A DNA stretch of 64,000 nt, taken from positions 162,286 through 226,285 of the forward strand of contig NZ_QMBP01000011.1 of assembly GCF_003289945.1 (NCBI RefSeq), in the 5' to 3' direction. The notes below the pieces were generated by a model that did no database searches, was not told where the DNA came from, and was given only the letters and a program-made list of their open reading frames with translations. The translations under genes and the position numbers were made by a program. Within the stretch, counting starts at the first letter, position 1. The number at the start of each line of letters is the position of its first letter. Source of the DNA: Mesorhizobium hawassense (GTDB lineage Bacteria; Pseudomonadota; Alphaproteobacteria; Rhizobiales; Rhizobiaceae). Below are positions 8,002 through 16,233 of the stretch, piece after piece.

Positions 8002-10003
8002 CTACTCCTCGCCTGCCGCGCCGAAGCCGGCGTCCATGCCGGCGCGCGCCGTGGTCGTCCATGGCGTGGCGTGGTTGTCGATGCGCATCTGGAAAATGAA
8101 ATAGGTCGGCGAGCAGAAGCCTATGCCCTTGATCCTGGCCGCGCCCGGCGTGTCCGCCGGCAGGGACTGGCACATATAGTCCTCGCGGCAGAAATGGTCG
8201 GCCGAGCAGGCCGGGCGGTTGCCGCGATTGACGGCGCCGCCGAGACACTGGTCGAAATTGTTGGTCGCCACGCAGATGTCGAATTTCTTGCCGCCGACCA
8301 GGCCGCAGATTTCGCTCGGCATAGGCTTCCCGGATTTGAAGGCGGAGAAGGCGCGGTCCTTCTCGTCGCAGGCGCGGTAGGCGAGGCCGCCTGGAACGCC
8401 GATCTTGGGTGGCCGGCAGGTATAGGCGGTGCGCGAAATCGCAGGCGCAGGGGCGGCGAACTGGCCGGTGATCTTGTAGCCGTCGTTGAACGGTTGCGCC
8501 GCGTTGGAGGCGATCGAGCCGGTGAGGCAAGGATGGCCGGAAAACATCGCGGGACTGTCTTTCGGCAGCAGGCATTGCGCCAGTTTGGTCCTCACCCCTG
8601 AAGCAGTCGCGATCGGCGTGCAGACCGTGCCGCCGCCGCATTGCCAGGTGCCGCCGAAGCGGCTCGCGTCTTCCGGCATCAGGCATGGCATCGTCGTTAC
8701 TGCTGGCGCGTAAGCCACCTCGCCGGTGTTCTTCCAGGCGGCCGGCGGCGCGAAGGAGAGCGGACGAAAACGATTGGGCTGCCTGCCTTCGGCCGCCGCC
8801 TCGAGCCATGCCTCGCGCCGCGGGATCTCGGCATGGAGATGCGGCGCCGACCTCGATGCGGTTGAGCGGCGAGGTCGTTGCATCGTCGAGGCCGATGAAA
8901 TGGAAGCCGGCGGTCGAACCTGCCTGGTGGCAGCCCTGGCAGGCGCCGTTGTCGAGCCGCTCGACCAGGGCCTCCGGCGTGCGCGCCAGGGAAAACTTCG
9001 AATAGTCGAGACCGGCGAACTCCTTGGGGTCGAACAGCGGCGTGAACGGATGATTGGCTTGCCTTGCGCTGCCGAAGGTCGACCAGGAGATGACTTTGCG
9101 CGCCAGGAATTCGTCCGGGATTTCGTAGACGCCGAGATCGACCGCCGTGGCATTTGCGCGGACATAGTCGGCAAGCCGTGCCTTTAGTGCCGCATCTTCT
9201 GCAAGGCGGGCCGTGTCCGGCGTATTTTCCAGCGGTCTCTCGCCGACCGCCGCGCCATCGATGCTGAAGATGCGCATCAGGTAGGCGGCTTGCCCGCCGA
9301 ACTCGGTCTCCTGGCCGGATGGAAAGCGCACCACCTGCGCGTTGAGTTCGAGCTGCTTGAAGGACAGCGAGGTCCTTTCGAGCGGCCCGCCGGTCAGCCA
9401 GCCGGCATCGACCGTTTCGTCGATCTGTGGCGTCCAGCGGCCGGCCACGCCGGCGCAACCGCCGTCGGGATCGGAAGCGACGCGGTATATGGCGCTGAGA
9501 TTGAACGGCAGGCGAGAGGCCAGCTGCTTGCCGTCCTTCTTGAAGGCGTAGGCAAGGCGGTAGATGAACCGCACCTCGCCGCAGCTCTTGTCATCGTTCA
9601 GCGTGGCGAAGTCGCGCCGGTCGAGCCGGTTGACGACGCCGACCAGACGGAAGCGCGCGAAGTTCGTCTTCAGCCAGCGCATGTCGATGATGCGGCCGAC
9701 ATTGCCGTCGGTGACTTCGTAGAGAGTTCGCCCACCGACCTTCATGTCTGCCCGCAGTGCCGCGACATCGGCGGTCACCGTGTCGACGATGGCGTGGTAG
9801 GCCGGCGCCTCATCGTAAAGGGATTTCAGGTCGTCGCTGCCATCGACGCCGAACAGGCCGGCAAAGCCGTATCCCTTGGCATCGAGCGTAGCGAGCACGC
9901 GCGGGTCGTCGACGATGGTGACGGGATGATCGGCGGCACGCACCGATTGTCCTACTAACGCGGCCATGATGAACGCCGAGAAGACGACAGCAAGAGGTCT
10001 CAT
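8002..10003 (-). pseudogene. periplasmic CxxCH protein with cysteine-rich C-terminus, frameshifted
   Basis: The N-terminal part reads from 10003 with signal peptide MRPLAVVFSAFIMAALVGQSVRA (cleavage likely after ADH region), then a long domain ending with ACQGCHQAGSTAGFHF, where CQGCH is a c-type heme attachment motif. Good protein sequence stops at about NRIEVGA (near 8850) and continues in another frame as APHLHAEIPRREAWLEAA down to the stop at 8002. The total length (2002 bases) is one base more than a whole number of codons, so one extra base explains the break. The C-terminal half is rich in cysteine (CLMPED, CGGGTVC, CSADHFCREDYMC), suggesting disulfides outside the cytoplasm. The start overlaps the nnr stop by four bases (ATGA). 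It may be a true mutation or a sequencing error. Function unknown. Confidence 0.75.
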
Positions 10004-11538
10004 CGAAGGTCCGGTTGATTTTCGATCAATTCGTGCAAGACCGGTACGATCGCCAACGGCAGATCCTCGGCGATCATTCCTGGACCAAAACGGCGGCCGG
10101 CTTCAGCATGAATCCAGACCCCGGCGCAAGCAGCCTTGAAGGGTGGCATGCCTTGCGCCAGAAGCCCGGCGATAATGCCCGCCAGAACATCACCAGAGCC
10201 GGCCGTGGCAAGCCATGGCGCGCCGTTGGCATTGATTGCCGCGTGACCGTCCGGCGCGGCAATCACCGTATCTGCGCCCTTATAGACGATGACCGCATTG
10301 GCGCGCTGCGCGGCGGCGCGAGCCTTGGCAAGTTTCGACTGCTTCTTCGATCTGGCGATGTCGGGAAAAAGCCTGGCGAATTCTCCCTCATGCGGTGTGA
10401 ATACCAGCGGCGGCGCCAAAGCGCGATGTGATGCCTCGAACAGAGTGTCGGGGTTATCACGAAACGAAGTGAGGCCATCGGCATCCAGCACGATGCCCCA
10501 TAACTCGATCCCACGGTCATAGTCATAGACGCGGTTCTGTTGCAGTAGCCGCAAGGCGAAGGCGCGTGCCCTTTCACCGATGCCAAATCCGGGGCCAAGC
10601 ACAAATGCAGAAGGCTGACGCTCTGCAAGGTACTCTGCTATGTCTTCGATTGTGTCGGCCTTGCGCAGCATGATCGAAGTCAAATGTGCAGCGTTCACCT
10701 GCATGGCATTTCCAGGCGAAAGGACAGTCACCGCTCCCGCCCCGGTGCGCGCCGCAGCCAGCGCCGACAAGCGCGCGGCGCCGGTCGCACTGGATCCGCC
10801 AGAAAAGACAGCAACATGGCCGCGCTTATATTTGTGCGCGTCGATCGCCGTTCTCGGGAAATACCATCGCAGCCAAAGGTCCGGCGTATTCTCGAATGTC
10901 GTGATTTTCAGCTGGTCAATGATCGAATCCGGGATGCCAATGTCGGCGACAATGATTTCGCCGCACACCCTGCGACCTGGCATGAGCAGATGACCGGGCT
11001 TTTTGCGTGCGAAAGTCACCGTCACTGCGGCGTCGAAGTGCCCTCTCATCTGTCCGGTCTCACCAGACACGCCCGAGGGCAAATCGATCGAGATCACCGG
11101 TACGCGCTCCGCGCTGCTGACGCCCGAAACAGCCAAAGCATGTTGGGAGATATCCTTCGACAATCCCGCGCCATAGAGCGCGTCCACCACCACGTCACCC
11201 GCCTCTGGATAACAATGGCCGATGTGGTTGACCGGCAGGTTACAGGCCTCGGAAGCCAAAGCCGCGTCGCTACCGGGCTTCTGCTTACCTTCCGCCCATA
11301 GCTCCACATCGACACCCGCTTCGGCCAACAGCCGCGCCACGACATAGCCGTCGCCGCCATTGTTGCCGGGACCACACAGCACATGCACCTTTTTCGCCGC
11401 CGGGTAGCGCGCCAGCACCATCGCCGCGACCGCCTCGCCGGCGCGCTGCATCAGCCCGTAGCCGTCGAGCGGTCCGGCCGCGATTGCCAGCCTGTCGGCC
11501 TCGGCCATTTCGGCCGGCGACAGAAGTTCATTGCGCAT
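10000..11538 (-). CDS. nnr: bifunctional NAD(P)H-hydrate epimerase / dehydratase
   Basis: 512-residue fusion that repairs damaged NAD(P)H: the N-terminal YjeF domain epimerises NAD(P)HX and the C-terminal YjeF/ribokinase-like domain dehydrates it with ADP or ATP. Seen in the N-domain: GYGLMQRAGEAVA and CGPGNNGGDGYVVARLL; in the C-domain: HKYKRGHVAVFSGG, FTPHEGEFARLF, VYKGADTVIAAPDG and the ATAGSGDVLAGIIAG signature. I chose the ATG at 11538 (MRNELLSPAEMAEADRL) because homologues begin there; ATGs at 11556 and 11568 are in frame and possible. It is translationally coupled to the following CxxCH gene, although nothing links their functions. Confidence 0.93.
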   Translation of the reverse strand: MRNELLSPAEMAEADRLAIAAGPLDGYGLMQRAGEAVAAMVLARYPAAKKVHVLCGPGNNGGDGYVVARLLAEAGVDVELWAEGKQKPGSDAALASEACNLPVNHIGHCYPEAGDVVVDALYGAGLSKDISQHALAVSGVSSAERVPVISIDLPSGVSGETGQMRGHFDAAVTVTFARKKPGHLLMPGRRVCGEIIVADIGIPDSIIDQLKITTFENTPDLWLRWYFPRTAIDAHKYKRGHVAVFSGGSSATGAARLSALAAARTGAGAVTVLSPGNAMQVNAAHLTSIMLRKADTIEDIAEYLAERQPSAFVLGPGFGIGERARAFALRLLQQNRVYDYDRGIELWGIVLDADGLTSFRDNPDTLFEASHRALAPPLVFTPHEGEFARLFPDIARSKKQSKLAKARAAAQRANAVIVYKGADTVIAAPDGHAAINANGAPWLATAGSGDVLAGIIAGLLAQGMPPFKAACAGVWIHAEAGRRFGPGMIAEDLPLAIVPVLHELIENQPDLR

Positions 11539-11882
11539 GGGATTGCCGATCTTCATGCGATCAAGCATTGTCCAGTTTTCGGTTCGACGCAAACCATCGC
11601 GACCACGCTTTGTTTGCAAGATGCGGTCGCATCCGAGAGGGTTCTGCCTGTAAATTGCGCTGCCTGCCCATTTTTTGCGCAGGCGTGAGGAGGAGCGATG
11701 TATAGGGTTTGGGCGTCCATGACGCATCCGATGCAGCGGATGACGCGAATTTGCATCCGAGGGCGGCATGCGATCGAAAACGCCCTGCGCCCTCTTCGTT
11801 CTGTTGGATTGGCACGCTTCGTGCTTGGAGGCGCAAGCGGGGCACACAACCCGTCTTCTTGGCAGTGGAGGCCACTTTTTAC
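11539..11882. other. intergenic region upstream of glnB
   Basis: 344 bases between the divergent nnr and glnB genes. It holds the sigma-54 promoter at 11810-11825 and, about 70-85 bases upstream of it, the inverted repeat CATCCG (11725-11730) / CGGATG (11737-11742) that could be part of an activator site. No coding sequence is supported. Confidence 0.6.
11810..11825 (+). promoter_or_regulatory. sigma-54 (RpoN) promoter of glnB-glnA
   Basis: TGGCACGCTTCGTGCT matches the -24/-12 pattern: GG at 11811-11812 and GC at 11823-11824 are exactly ten bases apart, the strict RpoN spacing. The only weak base is G in place of T before TGC. It lies about 58 bases before the glnB ATG. Nitrogen-controlled RpoN/NtrC expression of glnB is established in rhizobia. 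Confidence 0.8.
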
Positions 11883-12221
11883 ATGAAAAAGATCGAAGCG
11901 ATCATCAAGCCATTCAAGCTGGACGAAGTGAAGGAAGCGCTTCAGGAGGCCGGACTGCAGGGCATCACCGTTACCGAGGCCAAGGGTTTCGGCCGCCAGA
12001 AGGGCCACACCGAGCTTTATCGCGGCGCCGAATATGTCGTCGACTTCCTGCCTAAGGTGAAGATCGAAGTGGTGCTCGGCGACGAGGCCGTCGAAGGTGC
12101 CATCGAGGCCATCCGCAAGGCGGCGCAGACTGGCCGCATCGGCGATGGAAAAATCTTCGTTTCCAACATAGAGGAAGTCGTGCGCATCCGCACCGGCGAG
12201 ACCGGCATCGACGCCATCTGA
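11883..12221 (+). CDS. glnB: nitrogen regulatory protein P-II
   Basis: 112-residue PII signal protein, a trimer that senses 2-oxoglutarate, ATP/ADP and, through uridylylation, glutamine, and that controls GlnE (GS adenylyltransferase) and NtrB. MKKIEAIIKPFKLDEVK is the family start. Tyr51 in the T-loop (LYRGAEYVVDF) is the uridylylation site, and KIFVSNIEEVVRIRTGE is the C-terminal signature. It is followed 59 bases later by glnA, and the pairing with glnA rather than amtB marks it as GlnB, not GlnK. It is preceded by a sigma-54 promoter. Confidence 0.97.
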   Translation: MKKIEAIIKPFKLDEVKEALQEAGLQGITVTEAKGFGRQKGHTELYRGAEYVVDFLPKVKIEVVLGDEAVEGAIEAIRKAAQTGRIGDGKIFVSNIEEVVRIRTGETGIDAI

Positions 12222-12280
12222 GGTCCCCATCTCTCTGCAACGTCATCATCAAAACACGTCATCACACAGGGATACATGAC

Positions 12281-13690
12281 ATGACGACAGCCAAAGACAT
12301 CATGAAGCAGATCAAGGACAACGACGTGAAATTCGTCGACCTGCGCTTCACCGATCCGCGGGGCAAGCTGCAGCATGTGACGATGGATGTCGTCGAGGTC
12401 GAGGAAGACATGTTCGCCGACGGCGTCATGTTCGACGGCTCCTCGATCGCCGGCTGGAAGGCGATCAACGAGTCCGACATGGTGCTGATGCCGGATACGG
12501 ATACCGTCCATATGGATCCGTTCTTCGCCCAGTCTACCATGGTCATCCTGTGCGACATTCTCGATCCGGTCTCGGGCGAAGCCTATAACCGCGATCCGCG
12601 CGGCACCGCCAAGAAGGCCGAGGCCTATATGAAGTCGGAAGGCATCGGCGACACCATCTATGTCGGCCCGGAAGCCGAGTTCTTCGTGTTCGACGACGTC
12701 AAGTACAAGGCCGACCCCTACAACACCGGCTTCCGTGTCGACTCGACCGAGCTGCCGTCCAACGACGACACCGACTACGAGACCGGCAATCTCGGCCACC
12801 GCCCGCGCATCAAGGGCGGCTACTTCCCGGTGCCGCCGATCGATTCCTGCCAGGACATGCGCTCCGAGATGCTGACCGTGCTCGCCGAAATGGGCGTGCG
12901 CGTCGAAAAGCACCACCACGAGGTCGCCGCCGCCCAGCACGAACTCGGCATCAAGTTCGACACGCTGGTGCGCAACGCCGACAAGATGCTGATCTACAAG
13001 TATGTCGTGCACCAGGTCGCCAACGCCTATGGCAAAACGGCCACCTTCATGCCGAAGCCAGTGTTCGGCGACAACGGCTCGGGCATGCATGTCCACCAGT
13101 CGATCTGGAAGGGCGGCAAGCCGACCTTCGCCGGCAACGAATATGCCGGCCTGTCGGAGAGCTGCCTGTTCTACATCGGCGGTATCATCAAGCACGCCAA
13201 GGCGATCAATGCCTTCACCAATCCGCTCACCAACTCCTACAAGCGTCTGGTGCCGGGCTATGAGGCGCCAGTGCTGCTCGCCTATTCGGCGCGCAACCGC
13301 TCGGCCTCCTGCCGCATCCCGTTCGGCTCCTCGCCGAAGTCGAAGCGCGTCGAGGTCCGCTTCCCCGATCCGGGCGCGAACCCCTATCTCGGCTTCGCCG
13401 CCATGCTAATGGCCGGCCTCGACGGCATCAAGAACAAGATCCATCCGGGACAGCCGATGGACAAGGATCTCTACGATCTGCCGCCGAAGGAGTTGAAGAA
13501 GATCCCGACCGTCTGCGGCTCGCTGCGCGAAGCGTTGCAGAGCCTCGACAAGGATCGCGGCTTCCTGAAGGCCGGCGGCGTCTTCGACGACGACCAGATC
13601 GACTCCTACATCGAACTCAAGATGGCCGAGGTCATGCGCTTCGAAATGACCCCGCATCCGGTCGAGTACGACATGTACTATTCGGTCTAA
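12281..13690 (+). CDS. glnA: glutamine synthetase type I
   Basis: 469-residue dodecameric GSI that makes glutamine from glutamate, ammonia and ATP. Key marks are MFDGSSIAGW, the ATP-binding region KPVFGDNGSGMHVHQS and RIPFGSSPKSKRVEVRFPD. Tyr398 in KDLYDLPPKELK is the site adenylylated by GlnE, so activity can be switched off in excess nitrogen. It is co-transcribed with glnB, and a good intrinsic terminator follows the stop. The start codon is preceded by an ATACATGACATG stretch in which a second ATG lies in a different frame; 12281 (MTTAKDIMKQIK) fits the family. Confidence 0.98.
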   Translation: MTTAKDIMKQIKDNDVKFVDLRFTDPRGKLQHVTMDVVEVEEDMFADGVMFDGSSIAGWKAINESDMVLMPDTDTVHMDPFFAQSTMVILCDILDPVSGEAYNRDPRGTAKKAEAYMKSEGIGDTIYVGPEAEFFVFDDVKYKADPYNTGFRVDSTELPSNDDTDYETGNLGHRPRIKGGYFPVPPIDSCQDMRSEMLTVLAEMGVRVEKHHHEVAAAQHELGIKFDTLVRNADKMLIYKYVVHQVANAYGKTATFMPKPVFGDNGSGMHVHQSIWKGGKPTFAGNEYAGLSESCLFYIGGIIKHAKAINAFTNPLTNSYKRLVPGYEAPVLLAYSARNRSASCRIPFGSSPKSKRVEVRFPDPGANPYLGFAAMLMAGLDGIKNKIHPGQPMDKDLYDLPPKELKKIPTVCGSLREALQSLDKDRGFLKAGGVFDDDQIDSYIELKMAEVMRFEMTPHPVEYDMYYSV

Positions 13691-13713
13691 GCTTCTGATC
13701 GAATGCTGAAATC

Positions 13714-13750
13714 AAGCCCTTGGAGGCAGCTGCTTCCAAGGGCTTTTCAT
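13714..13750 (+). terminator. intrinsic terminator of glnB-glnA
   Basis: A 15-base arm at 13714-13728 pairs with 13731-13745 (one G-T wobble), AAGCCCTTGGA against TCCAAGGGCTT, followed by TTTTCATTTT. It begins 23 bases after the glnA stop. Confidence 0.85.
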
Positions 13751-13774
13751 TTTCGGAGACGGGTTTTCGCGACC

Positions 13775-14510
13775 ATGTTCCCGAGCGTGGCCGAGACCTG
13801 GGACGGCTATCTCAACGACATCAACGGCTCGCATGTCGCCGTCGACCACACGATCGACGCGATCGACGATGCGGCCGGCGGCGCCATCGAGGAAGGATCG
13901 GTCGGCGGCGGCACCGGCATGAACTGCTACGCCTTCAACGGCGGCTCCGGCTCGGCGTCGCGGATCGTCGATTACGGCAATCGCTCCTATACGGTCGGGG
14001 TCTTCCTGCAGGCCAATTTCGGCTCGCGCCAGGAGCTGAGCATCGCCGGCTTACCGCTTGGGGCTGAGCTCGCGACCGACAATCCGATGGAGGCCTACTT
14101 CAGCGGCGGCCCGACGGGCGCCGGCTCCTGCACAGGCATAGTCGCCACCGACGCGCCGCTGCTGCCAGGGCAGTGCAAGGCGCCGGCCAGACGCGTAGCG
14201 CTCGGGTTGGCGCGTACGGACACCGCCGGATCGCATTTCTCCGGCGATATTTTTCTCGCATTCTCGACCGCCAATCGGGATGTGCTCAACGGCCGTTTTC
14301 CGAAGGGCGCTGCAGGCGAAGATAGCTACAGCCGCATGGGGCCGCATGGACGGTTTCTATACGGCGGTCGTGCAGGCGACCGAGGAAGCCGTGCTCAATG
14401 CAATGATCGCCAACATCGAGATGGTCGGCCGCGACGGCAATCGAACGCCTGCCCTGTCGCATGCCAAGGTTGCGGCGGCGCTCAAATCGCGCGGCATCAT
14501 TGCCGGCTGA
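13775..14510 (+). pseudogene. remnant of DmpA-family (S58) aminopeptidase
   Basis: Sequence from PSVAETWDGYLNDINGSHV through EEGSVGGGTGMNCYAFNGG, YTVGVFLQANFG, IVATDAPLLPGQCKA and LGLAR..GSHFSGDIFLAFSTAN matches the C-terminal two thirds of L-aminopeptidase D-Ala-esterase DmpA. The autocleavage Gly-Ser is kept (Ser codon at 14126). About 170-200 N-terminal residues are missing: upstream is the glnA terminator. Around 14330-14345 the frame changes, and the end of the protein (FYTAVVQATEEAVLNAM to the stop at 14510) is in another frame. It is therefore both truncated and frameshifted, and not functional. Confidence 0.85.
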
Positions 14511-14547
14511 CGGCTGCGGGCGCAGCTTTCTCGCCGGCAGTTGCCAT

Positions 14548-14584
14548 GCGAAAGGCCCCGGCGGAGAACGCCGGGGCCTTTCGC
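14548..14584. terminator. strong hairpin, shared terminator
   Basis: Perfect 16-bp stem, 14548-14563 with 14569-14584 and a 5-base loop, between the peptidase remnant and the convergent glnII. The arm ends in CCTTTCGC, so the T-tract is poor on either strand, but position and strength point to termination of glnII. Confidence 0.65.
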
Positions 14585-14627
14585 AAATGGGCCTATCTAC
14601 GCGCAGGCGCGGCTGCGCGGTGAGAAG

Positions 14628-15665
14628 TCAGGCGGCAGCCGAAACGGCGGCGGTCGAAACCTCCGAGATCGTCTTCAGGACCTGCGAGGCGATCTGGTAG
14701 GGGTCACCCTGCGAGTTCGGGCGGCGATCTTCCAGATAGCCCCTGTAGTCGTTCTTGACGAAGGAATGCGGCACGCGGATCGAAGCGCCGCGGTCGGCGA
14801 CGCCGTAGGAGAACTTGTTCCACGGCGCGGTCTCGTGCTTGCCGGTCAGGCGCTTGTCGTTGTCCGGGCCGTAGACGGCGATGTGGTCCATCAGGTTCTT
14901 GTCGAACTGCGCCATCAGCGCCTCGAAATAGGCTTTGCCGCCGACCTCGCGCATGTAGCTCGTCGAGAAGTTGCAGTGCATGCCCGAACCGTTCCAGTCG
15001 GTGTCGCCGAGCGGCTTGCAGTGGAATTCGATGTCGATGCCGTATTTCTCGGTCAGGCGCAGCAGCAGGTAGCGGGCCATCCACATCTGGTCGGCGGCCT
15101 TCTTGGAGCCCTTGCCGAAGATCTGGAATTCCCACTGGCCCTTGGCCACTTCAGCGTTGATGCCTTCATGGTTGATGCCGGCGGCGAGGCAGAGGTCGAG
15201 ATGCTCCTCGACGATCGTGCGGGCGACATCGCCGACGTTCTTGTAGCCGACGCCGGTGTAGTACGGGCCCTGCGGCGCCGGATAACCGCTTTCGGGGAAG
15301 CCCAGCGGACGACCGTCCTTGTAGAAGAAATACTCCTGCTCGAAACCGAACCAGGCGCCCTCGTCGTCGAGGATGGTGGCGCGCTTGTTGGAGGCATGCG
15401 GCGTCACGCCATCGGGCATCATGACTTCGCACATGACCAGCACGCCGTTGGTGCGCGCCGGATCTGGATAGACGGCGACAGGCTTCAGCACGCAGTCGGA
15501 GCTGTGGCCCTCTGCCTGGTTCGTCGAGGAACCGTCGAAGCCCCAAAGCGGCAGCTGCTCGAGCGTCGGGAACTCGGCAAACTCCTTGATCTGGGTCTTG
15601 CCGCGCAGGCTGGGGGTCGGGACGTATCCGTCGAGCCAGATATACTCGAGCTTGTATTTGGTCAT
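14628..15665 (-). CDS. glnII: glutamine synthetase type II
   Basis: 345-residue eukaryotic-type GSII, an octamer-type enzyme found in rhizobia, Frankia and Streptomyces next to GSI. It begins MTKYKLEYIWLDGYVPTPSLRGKT, has WGFDGSSTNQAEG, GFEQEYFFYKDGRPLGFP, NGSGMHCNFSTSYM and the RRPNSQGDPY C-terminal mark. It has no adenylylation tyrosine of the GSI type, so control is at the level of transcription and translation. A near-perfect sigma-54 promoter lies 79 bases upstream, and the divergent gstI-like gene sits beyond it. Confidence 0.98.
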   Translation of the reverse strand: MTKYKLEYIWLDGYVPTPSLRGKTQIKEFAEFPTLEQLPLWGFDGSSTNQAEGHSSDCVLKPVAVYPDPARTNGVLVMCEVMMPDGVTPHASNKRATILDDEGAWFGFEQEYFFYKDGRPLGFPESGYPAPQGPYYTGVGYKNVGDVARTIVEEHLDLCLAAGINHEGINAEVAKGQWEFQIFGKGSKKAADQMWMARYLLLRLTEKYGIDIEFHCKPLGDTDWNGSGMHCNFSTSYMREVGGKAYFEALMAQFDKNLMDHIAVYGPDNDKRLTGKHETAPWNKFSYGVADRGASIRVPHSFVKNDYRGYLEDRRPNSQGDPYQIASQVLKTISEVSTAAVSAAA

Positions 15666-15743
15666 TCTAGAGCCTCTCGTTGCTTGATCGCCGCATGCGG
15701 TGTCGACGCATGGCCGGGCTAGCCGGCCTGCCGGTCGTTAAAA

Positions 15744-15759
15744 AGCAATTCGTATGCCA
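15744..15759 (-). promoter_or_regulatory. sigma-54 (RpoN) promoter of glnII
   Basis: On the minus strand the sequence is TGGCATACGAATTGCT, a full match to the RpoN consensus (TGGCAY-N6-TTGCW, GG to GC spacing ten). The ATG of glnII is 79 bases downstream. RpoN/NtrC control of glnII is established in rhizobia. Confidence 0.92.
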
Positions 15760-15896
15760 CACACGCCCCGTCGGGTGCGGCAAAATGGTCACGAGATCGT
15801 GTTGGATTTGCTGAGCCGTCTCAGCGCTGCGCCGAGATCAATCAGAATTGCGATATGCATAAATAGTATGCAGATACTGATCTTTTGGTAGGCATA

Positions 15897-15925
15897 TTGC
15901 CTAAATGACTCGCAGAACCTAGATT
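15897..15925 (+). promoter_or_regulatory. predicted sigma-70-type promoter of gstI
   Basis: TTGCCT, 17 bases, TAGATT lies 49 bases before the gstI ATG. The flanking sequence is unusually AT-rich for this genome. It overlaps the GCATAT arm of an inverted repeat at its -35 end. Confidence 0.55.
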
Positions 15926-15973
15926 GTAGAAAAGGTGAATCGAAAAGCGCGCGAAGAAGAAAGGAGACAGGCA

Positions 15974-16168
15974 ATGGAGATCGTCTCCGCCCGTCCCACG
16001 GCGAAAATCCTGATGTTCCCGCTGGCAGGGCGCAGGCCTGCCTCAAATTTAGGCGCCAAGGCCAAATTCGCGGCAGAACTTGCAGCGCTTCGCGGCGAGC
16101 ATGCCGACTTTGACGGCTGGTATCACGAAGCGGCCGTCGAGGAAGAAAACCAGCAGCGCGGGAGCTGA
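15974..16168 (+). CDS. gstI: GstI-like glutamine synthetase translation inhibitor (DUF2735)
   Basis: 64-residue small basic-acidic protein starting MEIVSARPTAKILMFPLAGRR and ending with FDGWYHEAAVEEENQQ. The PTAKI-FP-GR start and WYHEAA end are the marks of DUF2735/GstI. In Rhizobium leguminosarum GstI (about 63 residues) lies divergent from glnII and blocks translation of glnII mRNA under nitrogen excess. Same size and same place here make the identity likely. I chose ATG 15974 because AAGGAG sits eight bases upstream; a GTG-led extension to 15935 has no such site. A strong terminator follows. Confidence 0.85.
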   Translation: MEIVSARPTAKILMFPLAGRRPASNLGAKAKFAAELAALRGEHADFDGWYHEAAVEEENQQRGS

Positions 16169-16191
16169 CCGGCTCTTGAGGTTCGGGCACG

Positions 16192-16229
16192 AAAAAGCCC
16201 GGCGCGAGCGCTCGCGCCGGGCTTTTGTT
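16192..16229. terminator. bidirectional intrinsic terminator
   Basis: Perfect 32-base palindrome 16195-16226, AAGCCCGGCGCGAG arms, flanked by AAAA on the left and TTTTGTTT on the right, between convergent gstI and the MHS transporter. It ends both genes. Confidence 0.9.
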
Positions 16230-16233
16230 TGAG

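Larger units (their letters stand above)
15666..15973. other. glnII-gstI divergent control region
   Basis: 308 bases between two divergent starts. Contents: RpoN promoter for glnII at 15744-15759, a GCTGAG-CCGT-CTCAGC inverted repeat at 15810-15825, AT-rich sequence with ATATGC (15853-15858) and GCATAT (15892-15897) arms, and a sigma-70-like promoter for gstI at 15897-15925. In Rhizobium NtrC activates glnII and represses gstI from the shared region, and the layout here fits that. Confidence 0.7.
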
